Below, one piece after another: positions 1 through 5,929 of a DNA stretch of 6,496 nt (positions within the stretch are counted from its first letter, which is position 1; every line of letters begins with the position of its first letter). The notes under the pieces are model-generated. The model did not search any database. It was not told the origin of the DNA and saw nothing but the letters and a program-made list of their open reading frames with translations. Location of the stretch: assembly GCA_021107605.1 (NCBI GenBank), contig JAIOSN010000308.1:1-6496 (forward strand). Direction: 5' to 3'. The DNA comes from Anaerolineae bacterium. GTDB lineage: Bacteria > Chloroflexota > Anaerolineae > B4-G1 > SLSP01. The position numbers were made by a program, and so were the translations under genes.

Positions 1-76
1 GCGCTAGAAAAAGCGCGCGTTCACTCTCTCTCACTGGGTTACACAGCACCCATCTTTTGTAACTGCACAGGTGCTT

Positions 77-326
77 AAAAACCAGGTTTGGGGATGACGT
101 AATCCTTTGACCCAAACTAATATAGTATCTTCTCAATAAGTAGAGGGAACCATGGCGTTTCTGTTATGCTCACCACGAAGACATAGAGAACACTGAGAAA
201 AAAATAAAAAACTCGGTGCCCTCCGTGTCTCTGTGGTGAAAACTGCCCCAAAATATTGAGATGTTACCTAATATAAACCCCCAGTGGAGCACTATCCCCA
301 ATAGTTTCCGAAAAACCTGGTTTTTT
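77..326. repeat. degenerate nested inverted repeat, MITE-like
   Basis: The two outer arms are a 13-nt exact inverted match, 77-89 (AAAAACCAGGTTT) against 313-325. Moving inward, GGGGAT at 90-95 matches ATCCCC at 294-299. The stretch 118-138 then pairs imperfectly with 254-274, including the exact 8-mer TCTCAATA (131-138) against 254-261. The innermost part is the 171-238 hairpin. The arms are unequal, with small insertions on both sides, as expected for an old palindromic or miniature element. There is no ORF inside, and I found no target-site duplication. It could be a decayed non-autonomous mobile element or a structured leader. The element is inferred; the paired segments are visible directly. 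Confidence 0.5.
171..238. repeat. imperfect 27-bp hairpin with A-rich loop
   Basis: The arms 171-197 and 212-238 are inverted copies matching at 20 of 27 positions, separated by a 14-nt loop made almost only of A. All seven mismatches are transitions, and three of them would be G.U pairs in a + strand transcript. The right arm (GTGTCTCTGTGGTG core) resembles an intergenic repeat type I recall from many environmental bacterial genomes; that resemblance is from memory. No U tract follows, so it is a poor intrinsic terminator. Confidence 0.6.
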
Positions 327-338
327 CAGTAGAGTCAT

Positions 339-350
339 AAAGGAGGTGAT
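339..350 (+). promoter_or_regulatory. orphan strong Shine-Dalgarno sequence
   Basis: AAAGGAGGTGAT is a 12-nt uninterrupted complement of the usual 16S rRNA 3' end. It lies 75 nt before the receptor's real ATG and has no proper gene behind it. The best-spaced start is TTG at 356, which opens a 5-codon frame ending at TAG 371-373. ATG 349 overlaps the site and opens only four codons. It may be a leader minigene, a ribosome standby site or a relic. Confidence 0.4.
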
Positions 351-414
351 GTTTATTGGATAAAGTAAGTTAGCTTAGACGTTTTGGCGCTATTGATTGT
401 AAAACTAATATCTT

Positions 415-421
415 GGAGGAG
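415..421 (+). promoter_or_regulatory. RBS of the receptor gene
   Basis: GGAGGAG lies four bases before ATG 426 (six from the GGAGG core). It fixes the start at 426 rather than at the in-frame TTG 384, which has no Shine-Dalgarno sequence at proper distance and would place extra basic residues before the signal peptide. Confidence 0.8.
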
Positions 422-425
422 AAAT

Positions 426-2516
426 ATGTGGAGTAAGAAATGGTTAGCCCTGGCTGCCCTAATTGTGGTAGCGAGTATGTTGATCTCAGCCTGTGAGCCT
501 GAAATCGTAACGGTTGAGACAATTATTGAGAAAGAGGTTACGGTTGAAGTTGAGGTTGAGAAGGTAGTTACCGCTACCCCCGAAGCCACAGAAGAAGCAG
601 CAGCAGCCGGTGGTGAGGTGGATGTGTACCGCATCGGTATCTACGAAGATCCGAAAACCCTCAACTACTGGAACTACTTAGGTCCTGGCAGCTCCGTCTG
701 GACCGCTTACGTGATTGATGGTTATGCGGCCAGCCTCTTTGGTCTTTCCGATCAGCGATTCGATTTCATACCGTCCCTGGCGAAAGAGCTGGTTCAACCG
801 GTAAAAGAGGGCGACGACACTTGGGTTTACACCGTCCCGATGGTGGAAAACGCTACTTGGAGCGATGGCGAGGCCATTGATGCCTATGACGTGGTTTTCA
901 CCCACAATGCTTGCAAAGACCTGAAGTTAACCCAGAACTGGCCCTCCAACTGCCGCCCGAACGGGGTAGAAGGCATTGAAGCCGAAGTAATTGATGACTA
1001 CACGGTCCAATACACCTTCCCGGTTGAGCCTAGTTTGGCGACTTGGAACGCGGGTATTGCGCTGGCCACGATTCTGCCTGAGCACTTCTGGAAGGAACAG
1101 GTAGAAGCGGCTTACGCTTTTGTCGATGGCGTTGAGCCGCCAGATGCCGAGCGTCCTGAGGATTGCGAAGCCGAAGATCTTGATGACGATGGAAAAGCCG
1201 CTTGTGAAGTTTGGGGCGTCTATGACGAAGCGTTCGAGAACGCTCGTAAGACACTCTACGAGGCAGATCCGACCGGTTCCCCCGCTTATGGCGGCTTCAC
1301 CACGGATAAATTTGAGCCAGGTGCTTTCGTGCAGCGCACGAGCAATGACAACTACTTCTTCAAAGGTGCTACGATCAGTGAGTACGATGACGGCACCTGG
1401 ATGGTGGAGTTCCCCGCAGGCGAAACTATGCAACTCTTTGGCGATGCGAGTGGCGAAAAGACATTGGAATACGTCTCTGGCCCCCACGCTCCCAACGTCC
1501 TCCTCTCGATCTACGGATCACAGGATGCGGCCTTCTTGGCGATGCAGAACGGTGAGGTGGATTACGTGATTACGCCCACCGGCGTTTCCCGTGGTTTGCG
1601 CGAAAAAGCGCAGACCAGCGGTGATATCAAGACCTACACCAACGCCGACTACGGCATGTACTACGTGGCCTTCAACATGCGCAAAGCCCCCATGGACGAC
1701 TTCGCTTTCCGTCAGGCGATTGATATCATCGTGGACAAAGAATTCGTCGTGAACAAGGTGCTGCAGGGCACCGTCTTCCCCATGTACTCAACCATGCCCC
1801 CCGGCAATGGCTACTGGCACAACCCCGACGTCCCCACCCCCTACAAAGACCTCACCCGTGAGGAACGTGTAGCTGAGGCCGTCAAAGTCCTCAAAGAGGC
1901 CGGTTGGAACTGGACGCAGGAACCTGAGTGGAGCGAGGATCAGCAGGATGTTATCCCCGGTGAAGGGCTGACCATGCCAAACGGCGCACCGATGCCTGAA
2001 ATCACCATCCTGGGGCCTGGGCCGGCTTACGACCCCCTCCGCGCGACCTTTAACCAGTGGATTTCTGAGTGGGCGCGGGAGATGGGGATGCCGATCAAAT
2101 CTGAGTTGACCGGCTTCAACAACATGCTGGACCCGGTTTTCGTCAGCGCTGACTTTGATATGTACATCTTGGGCTGGAGCCTCGGCAACGTGGCCTTCCC
2201 CGACTACTACGAATCCTTCTGGCACAGCCGCAACGACACCGCCACCACCGGCAACTTCAACACCCCCGGCTTCCAGAATGACGAGTATGACGCGCTGATC
2301 GACGAGTTCATGAGCACCACGGACTTGGACGTAGCACGCGAGAAGATTTTTGCCGCGCAGGTAATGCTGGCAGAACAGCGTCCCTACATCAACCTTTTCT
2401 ACAAACAGGTCTACGACTTGGCGCGCAACAACGTACAGTTCCCCTATACCGATGTCTTGGGTGGTATAGCGAAAGCGAACGCGATGCAGACTGATACTAT
2501 GCCTTTAGCCCAGTAA
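426..2516 (+). CDS. ABC transporter substrate-binding lipoprotein (SBP_bac_5, Opp/Dpp type)
   Basis: This is the extracytoplasmic receptor of the importer, 696 residues and longer than the usual 500-600. It begins with a type II signal peptide: basic MWSKKW, a hydrophobic core, and lipobox I-S-A-C with the lipidated cysteine at residue 23. A Val/Thr/Glu-rich linker (24-52, ending VVTATP) and an Ala/Glu run (53-64) tether the binding domain, which fills about 66-696. Family signs include the early DPKTLNYWN region, the WSDGEAIDAYDVVFT stretch (the typical 'W.DG...A.DV.F' block) and the late FRQAIDIIVDK block. Besides the lipidated one there are four cysteines in two pairs, C163/C176 and C247/C260; the second pair brackets a DxDxDG loop at 251-256. 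The gene is first in the cluster and is followed by a strong stem-loop, which fits a receptor made in excess over the membrane parts. Ligand unknown: peptide is the default for the family, oligosaccharide is possible. Confidence 0.93.
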   Translation: MWSKKWLALAALIVVASMLISACEPEIVTVETIIEKEVTVEVEVEKVVTATPEATEEAAAAGGEVDVYRIGIYEDPKTLNYWNYLGPGSSVWTAYVIDGYAASLFGLSDQRFDFIPSLAKELVQPVKEGDDTWVYTVPMVENATWSDGEAIDAYDVVFTHNACKDLKLTQNWPSNCRPNGVEGIEAEVIDDYTVQYTFPVEPSLATWNAGIALATILPEHFWKEQVEAAYAFVDGVEPPDAERPEDCEAEDLDDDGKAACEVWGVYDEAFENARKTLYEADPTGSPAYGGFTTDKFEPGAFVQRTSNDNYFFKGATISEYDDGTWMVEFPAGETMQLFGDASGEKTLEYVSGPHAPNVLLSIYGSQDAAFLAMQNGEVDYVITPTGVSRGLREKAQTSGDIKTYTNADYGMYYVAFNMRKAPMDDFAFRQAIDIIVDKEFVVNKVLQGTVFPMYSTMPPGNGYWHNPDVPTPYKDLTREERVAEAVKVLKEAGWNWTQEPEWSEDQQDVIPGEGLTMPNGAPMPEITILGPGPAYDPLRATFNQWISEWAREMGMPIKSELTGFNNMLDPVFVSADFDMYILGWSLGNVAFPDYYESFWHSRNDTATTGNFNTPGFQNDEYDALIDEFMSTTDLDVAREKIFAAQVMLAEQRPYINLFYKQVYDLARNNVQFPYTDVLGGIAKANAMQTDTMPLAQ
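507..575 (+). repeat. repetitive Val-Glu/Thr linker coding stretch
   Basis: The code for residues 28-50 reuses GTTACGGTTGA and GTTGAG units, giving alternating Val-Thr-Val-Glu and Val-Glu-Val-Glu. It forms the tether between the lipidated cysteine and the binding domain. Such low-complexity tethers are, from memory, typical of Chloroflexota binding proteins. The alternating valine/acid pattern could favour an extended strand, but no structure is assumed. Confidence 0.55.
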
Positions 2517-2538
2517 CAGCACGCAAACTATGTTTCAA

Positions 2539-2569
2539 CGGGAGCGGGTGGTTCGTTCGCCCGCTCCTG
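2539..2569 (+). terminator. GC-rich stem-loop after the receptor gene
   Basis: GGAGCGGG (2541-2548) pairs exactly with CCCGCTCC (2560-2567). One G-C and one wobble pair extend it inward, and one of each extends it outward, leaving a 7-nt loop. It begins 22 nt after the receptor stop codon. The bases that follow (TGGTTATACT) are not a real U tract, so complete intrinsic termination is unlikely. A partial terminator or a 3' stabiliser of the receptor mRNA fits the location, since importer operons often have such an element between the receptor and permease genes. The pairing is seen; the role is inferred. Confidence 0.6.
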
Positions 2570-2601
2570 GTTATACTCGATAGTGGTTGTGAACTTCCTC
2601 A

Positions 2602-2640
2602 AAACCCCGATTAGAAATTACACGTCAACAAGTGGGGTTT
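2602..2640. repeat. short inverted repeat AAACCCC / GGGGTTT
   Basis: AAACCCC (2602-2608) pairs exactly with GGGGTTT (2634-2640), and G2609 with T2633 adds a wobble pair. The loop is about 23 nt. It could be part of a structured intergenic RNA or a protein-binding palindrome. No T tract follows, so it is not a good terminator. Confidence 0.35.
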
Positions 2641-2661
2641 ACTGCACCGCAGCACAATACT

Positions 2662-2698
2662 AAGAGGAGTAGCCATGTGGTGTTCCACACCACGATGA
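2662..2698 (+). other. decoy translation start with 7-codon ORF
   Basis: AAGAGGAG (2662-2669) is a good Shine-Dalgarno sequence five bases before ATG 2675. The frame reads MWCSTPR and ends at TGA 2696-2698, followed directly by a second TGA. The site closely copies the real permease start downstream (AGAGGAGTA, then ATGTGG, at 2784-2804). A 7-bp hairpin, GTGGTGT (2677-2683) with ACACCAC (2687-2693), lies within the tiny ORF. It could be a leader peptide, or the original permease start cut off by an insertion. Whether it is translated is unknown. Confidence 0.4.
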
Positions 2699-2741
2699 TG
2701 AAAATTAGTCAGCAGATTGGGCGGATTTAGCAGATTTTCTG

Positions 2742-2777
2742 ATTTGCTATTTGCCGATTTGCCATTTGCCATTTGTT
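2742..2777 (+). repeat. degenerate ATTTGCC tandem array
   Basis: Five 7-nt units occur in a row: ATTTGCT (2742), ATTTGCC (2749), a single G, ATTTGCC (2757), ATTTGCC (2764) and ATTTGTT (2771), then a partial ATTTT. A related T/G-rich stretch with two GCAGATT-like and one GCGGATTT unit runs before it from about 2711. The array ends seven bases before the permease RBS. It looks like slippage-prone intergenic sequence; length changes here could alter spacing or leader structure but not the coding frame from 2799. Confidence 0.65.
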
Positions 2778-2783
2778 ATTTTC

Positions 2784-2790
2784 AGAGGAG
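2784..2790 (+). promoter_or_regulatory. RBS of the first permease gene
   Basis: AGAGGAG lies eight bases before ATG 2799. It sets the start at 2799 and not at the in-frame TTG 2751, which falls inside the ATTTGCC array and would add 16 residues that do not fit the family. Confidence 0.8.
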
Positions 2791-2798
2791 TAACTAAT

Positions 2799-3947
2799 AT
2801 GTGGAAATTCTTAGGCAAACGCTTGATACAGATGCTTTTTACACTGCTTCTGTTTCAGGCGGTTACTTACTTTTTGATTGACGCGCAGCCTGGCGATATT
2901 GCCGACTTGCTGGCCCATGATCCCAGTATCCCTCCGGGAGAACGTGACCGTTTGCGCGCCGAGTTGGGATTGGATCGCCCCCCGGTGGAACGATTTGTGA
3001 AGTACATTGGGAACTTTTACACGGGTAACCTGGGCGTCTCGTTTAACGAATATCCTCGGCAAGTGACAGATATCATCAAAGAACGTCTGCCACGCACCCT
3101 GGTCTTATTCTTCACCGCGTCCATGGTCTCTTTCTGGGCGGGCTTTATGAGTGGCAAAATATTGGCCTGGCGCCGGGGTAGCTTTGTGGAGTATGCCTCG
3201 ACTATTGTGGGGGTGACACTCTATACTGTCTTCACTCCCTGGTTCGCCTTGATGATGATCTGGCTTTTTTCTGTTAAATTAGGCTGGTTACCTGCCGGCA
3301 AATTCCTAAGCCCAGAAGTTTGGATCACCGCTCCCATCTCTGCCAACGCGGTCTTCGGGCGCTTGATAGCCACGGGATTTATCGGGTTAACGGTAACGTT
3401 GGCCGGTTTTATCATCTCCAATAAAGTGGCCCGCAAAAGTCGCGTGCCGCTGCGCGTAGCCAGTATCATCTTGCCCCTGGGCGGGGCGTTACTCTATTGG
3501 TCCTTGAATGGTTTGGGCGTCTGGGGTGGAGATATGTTAAGCCATCTAGTACTCCCCGTGTTGACGGTGACTTTGATCGCGTATGGCGGCAGTATGTTGC
3601 TGACCCGTACCAGTATGCTCGAGACGCTGCGTGAGGATTACATCCTGACAGCGCGGGCTAAGGGGTTGCCCGACAAAGTGGTGCGCGATAGACATGCAGC
3701 GCGCAATGCGCTACTCCCGGTCTGGACCGGGTTGGTCTTCAGCATTGGCCGCTCTATCAGTGGCGGCATCATCACCGAGACGATCTTCTCCTGGCCGGGA
3801 CTGGGTCTAACGCTCTTAAATGCTTCCCTGGTAGCCGATATACCGGTGGCTATGGGCACGTTGACCGTGATCGCGATCCTGACACTAGTGAGTCACTTGA
3901 TTGCTGACATCGGCTACGCATTCTTGGATCCCCGCATTCGTTATTAA
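2799..3947 (+). CDS. ABC transporter permease, OppB/DppB-like
   Basis: This is one of the two channel-forming membrane subunits, 382 residues, longer than the usual 305-340. The N-terminus MWKFLGKRLIQ followed by a helix (about 9-27) and QPGD is typical of this family. Other helices are visible at about 100-123, 132-157, 250-270, 305-325 and 351-370. The cytoplasmic coupling (EAA) loop reads DYILTARAKG at 280-289, followed by RHAARNALLP. The FSWPGLG block (330-336) and the C-terminal DPRIRY are family hallmarks. Between WLPAG (163-167) and HLVLP (249-253) there is an expansion of roughly 60 residues with two further hydrophobic segments (about 189-208 and 218-239) around a basic NKVARKSR turn, giving eight predicted helices instead of six. 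The stop codon overlaps the RBS of the next gene, so translational coupling is likely. Confidence 0.93.
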   Translation: MWKFLGKRLIQMLFTLLLFQAVTYFLIDAQPGDIADLLAHDPSIPPGERDRLRAELGLDRPPVERFVKYIGNFYTGNLGVSFNEYPRQVTDIIKERLPRTLVLFFTASMVSFWAGFMSGKILAWRRGSFVEYASTIVGVTLYTVFTPWFALMMIWLFSVKLGWLPAGKFLSPEVWITAPISANAVFGRLIATGFIGLTVTLAGFIISNKVARKSRVPLRVASIILPLGGALLYWSLNGLGVWGGDMLSHLVLPVLTVTLIAYGGSMLLTRTSMLETLREDYILTARAKGLPDKVVRDRHAARNALLPVWTGLVFSIGRSISGGIITETIFSWPGLGLTLLNASLVADIPVAMGTLTVIAILTLVSHLIADIGYAFLDPRIRY

Positions 3948-3958
3948 AGGAGTAGACT

Positions 3959-4918
3959 ATGACAATGCAAACTAACGGCATTACTGTTTCAACTGCTACC
4001 CATATCCCGCTCTGGCGGATACGTCTTAAGCTCGCCTGGCGTTCCCTTGAAAGCAATTGGGCCACCTTCGCTGAAAGCCCCATTGGTCTAATTGGGCTAG
4101 GCGTGATTATCTTCTTTGGATTATTTGCGCTGGCCCATCCTATCTTGATGCATACAGTCTGGGATTCCGCCACCTACGATCCGCAGATGGGTTATGATAT
4201 GGAGCTCGCCTTCCATCCCGCCGACCCTTCAGCACGGCACTTGCTGGGCACCGATCCGCTGGGACGTGATATCCTCAGCCAGCTAATGTATAGCACGCGC
4301 TACGAGTTCGTGTTGGGAATTCTCTCCGCGGTGGTGACGGTGGTGATCGCTACCACCATCGGCGCGGTCGCCGCATATTACGGGGGATTAGTAGATGCGC
4401 TCCTGATGCGTCTAGCCGACTTGGTGATCATGGTACCTTTCCTACCCATTTTAATTGTCCTCAGTAGCTTCACCGAAGTGGGAATGTTTGAGTTAGCCCT
4501 CTTGATTGGCCGCCTCTCAGGGGTTGGCGGCAATACCATCGTCATCAAATCTCAGGCACTCTCGGTTAAGGTTAAACCCTTCATTGAGGCCGCGCGTATT
4601 GCTGGGGGGAGCGATTTTCATATCATCTTCACCCATCTCATTCCTAACCTACTCCCGATCGCCCTGCTCTACATGATGTTTGTAGTGACCAGCGCCATCT
4701 TCTCAGAGGCAGTCCTCTCATATTTTGGCCTGACAACCATCAAGATGAGTTGGGGCATTATGATCAATACAGCGCAAACACAAGGGTACTTATTACGCTT
4801 TGACACCTGGTACTTGCTACTTCCAGCCAGTCTGGCGATTACATTACTCTGTGCGGCTTTCTATCTGGTGGGCCGGGCGTTAGATGAAGTTGTGAATCCC
4901 AGATTACGCAGCCGGTAG
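3959..4918 (+). CDS. ABC transporter permease, OppC/DppC-like
   Basis: This is the second channel subunit, 319 residues, pairing with the upstream permease. ATG 3959 is preceded six bases earlier by AAAGGAG (3946-3952), which overlaps the previous stop; a second ATG at 3965 is less well placed. A cytoplasmic N-terminal segment (1-41) leads to helix 1 (about 42-62). The family block HLLGTDPLGRD ends at residue 104 and precedes helices at about 117-141, 152-170, 175-190, 231-253 and 284-305. The coupling loop is PFIEAARIAGGSD (207-219) followed by THLIPN. The C-terminus NPRLRSR matches the usual end of the family. The segment before the coupling loop (GVGGNTIVIKSQ) lacks the W-P-G-Y-A-R pattern I expect there, a modest divergence. 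Nothing suggests truncation. Confidence 0.94.
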   Translation: MTMQTNGITVSTATHIPLWRIRLKLAWRSLESNWATFAESPIGLIGLGVIIFFGLFALAHPILMHTVWDSATYDPQMGYDMELAFHPADPSARHLLGTDPLGRDILSQLMYSTRYEFVLGILSAVVTVVIATTIGAVAAYYGGLVDALLMRLADLVIMVPFLPILIVLSSFTEVGMFELALLIGRLSGVGGNTIVIKSQALSVKVKPFIEAARIAGGSDFHIIFTHLIPNLLPIALLYMMFVVTSAIFSEAVLSYFGLTTIKMSWGIMINTAQTQGYLLRFDTWYLLLPASLAITLLCAAFYLVGRALDEVVNPRLRSR

Positions 4919-4941
4919 CTACGAAGTCCAACTGATTGAAT

Positions 4942-4947
4942 GAGGAG
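4942..4947 (+). promoter_or_regulatory. RBS deciding the start of the first ATPase
   Basis: GAGGAG sits ten bases before ATG 4958. It lies within the first codons of the alternative start ATG 4940, which has no Shine-Dalgarno sequence of its own, so 4958 is preferred. Confidence 0.65.
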
Positions 4948-4957
4948 CAAGGATATT

Positions 4958-5929
4958 ATGACTAATAATGTACTTGAAGTAAAGAACCTCACCATGCACT
5001 ACATGACCCGCAAAGGCCCTGTCTCTGCGATAAACAATGTAAATTTCTCTGTGGCGCGTGGTGAGTCCCTGGGATTGGTAGGAGAATCGGGTTGCGGTAA
5101 AACGTCTATTGCACTCTCGTTGCTCAACCTATTACCGGATAACGCGTTGATCAAGCAAGGGCAAATCTTGATCAACTCTAAAGACATTGTGCCGCTTAAC
5201 TACGCCGAGATCTGTAAATTCCGCTGGAAGCAGATATCCATGATCTTCCAGGCGGCGATGAATGCGCTCAACCCCGTCTATACGGTTGAGGATCAGATCC
5301 TAGAAGCGATGCAAGAACATCTGCCGCATCTAAGCGAGGCCGAGATGGATAAACGCGTAGATGAGCTCTTCGAGCTGGCCGGCTTGGACCCAGAATTTAA
5401 GGACCAGTATCCGCACCAATACAGTGGGGGGATGCGCCAACGTGCAGTGATTGCGATGGCGCTCTCTTGCGAGCCGGATATTATCGTCGCCGATGAGCCA
5501 ACTACCGCCCTGGATGTGATTGTACAAGATGCGCTCCTGAAACGCATCCGCAAGATTCAAGAAAAACTCAATATGGCGATGATCTACATCTCTCACAATG
5601 TGGCGGTCATTGCAGAGGTAAGTGATCGGGTGGGGGTTATGTACGCAGGCAATTTGGTAGAGATGGCTTCGACTGAGGCTATCTTCCATCACCCCCTGCA
5701 TCCTTACACGATAGGCCTGATGTCGGCTTTCCCCAGTATCGTTGGTGAGAAAACCAAATTAGTCACCTTACCAGGTGAGCCGCCGGATCTACTTGATCCC
5801 CCCACCGGTTGTCGCTATCATCCACGCTGCCCGTATGCTACCACTATTTGCAGCCAAGAGGACCCAGAATACAGAGAGCATGGTGTTGCGCATTTCGTTG
5901 CTTGCTGGCACCCGGGAGGAGAGGCATAA
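4958..5929 (+). CDS. oligopeptide/dipeptide ABC transporter ATP-binding protein, OppD/DppD-like
   Basis: This is the first of two cytoplasmic ATPases driving import, 323 residues from ATG 4958 (329 from ATG 4940). All nucleotide-binding motifs are intact: Walker A GESGCGKTS (42-50), Q-loop glutamine 98 in IFQAAMNALNP, signature YSGGMRQR (155-162), Walker B with catalytic glutamate IIVADEP (175-181, E180), D-loop ALD (184-186) and switch histidine 213. The C-terminal extension specific to this family follows, with GCRYHPRCPY and four cysteines C285, C291, C298 and C316. From memory, this cysteine set holds a [4Fe-4S] cluster in structurally studied DppD-type subunits; here that is inference. 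The usual ISHD at the switch is ISHN. The gene lies 39 nt after the second permease and its TAA overlaps the next ATG by one base, so the two ATPases should be made together. Confidence 0.95.
   Translation: MTNNVLEVKNLTMHYMTRKGPVSAINNVNFSVARGESLGLVGESGCGKTSIALSLLNLLPDNALIKQGQILINSKDIVPLNYAEICKFRWKQISMIFQAAMNALNPVYTVEDQILEAMQEHLPHLSEAEMDKRVDELFELAGLDPEFKDQYPHQYSGGMRQRAVIAMALSCEPDIIVADEPTTALDVIVQDALLKRIRKIQEKLNMAMIYISHNVAVIAEVSDRVGVMYAGNLVEMASTEAIFHHPLHPYTIGLMSAFPSIVGEKTKLVTLPGEPPDLLDPPTGCRYHPRCPYATTICSQEDPEYREHGVAHFVACWHPGGEA

Larger units (their letters stand above)
1..425. other. non-coding region upstream of the transporter cluster
   Basis: No credible gene lies here on either strand. The stretch contains a degenerate nested inverted repeat (about 77-326), a central hairpin (171-238), a near-ideal Shine-Dalgarno sequence without a matching gene (339-350) and the true RBS of the receptor gene (415-421). 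The promoter of the cluster presumably lies here, but no -35/-10 pair with proper spacing stood out. Positions 1-76 carry only short weak hairpins (1-5 with 12-16, and 35-39 with 48-52) that I do not call as terminators. Confidence 0.75.

Noticed and set aside
1..58. Terminator of an upstream gene (hairpins 1-5/12-16 and 35-39/48-52 followed by TCTTTT)
   Set aside because: Stems are only 5 bp and no upstream gene is visible, so the match could be chance.
107..126. TTGACC and TATAGT as a promoter
   Set aside because: The spacer is only 8 nt, far from the 16-18 needed for a sigma-70 type promoter.
339..350. Minus-strand 16S rRNA 3' end (ATCACCTCCTTT)
   Set aside because: The match stops at 12 nt; flanking bases do not resemble 16S rRNA, so it is only an anti-SD complement.
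927..1487. Long antisense open frame (186 codons) across the receptor gene
   Set aside because: It mirrors a well-supported coding frame, has no family resemblance that I recognise, no proper RBS and an unusual composition; it is a shadow frame.
1120..1569. 149-codon + strand frame inside the receptor gene
   Set aside because: It is out of frame with the clear substrate-binding protein and its translation is low-complexity basic/serine-rich text without domain signs.
4940..4957. Start of the first ATPase at ATG 4940
   Set aside because: No Shine-Dalgarno sequence precedes it, the good one at 4942-4947 lies after it, and the extra MRSKDI is not a family feature.
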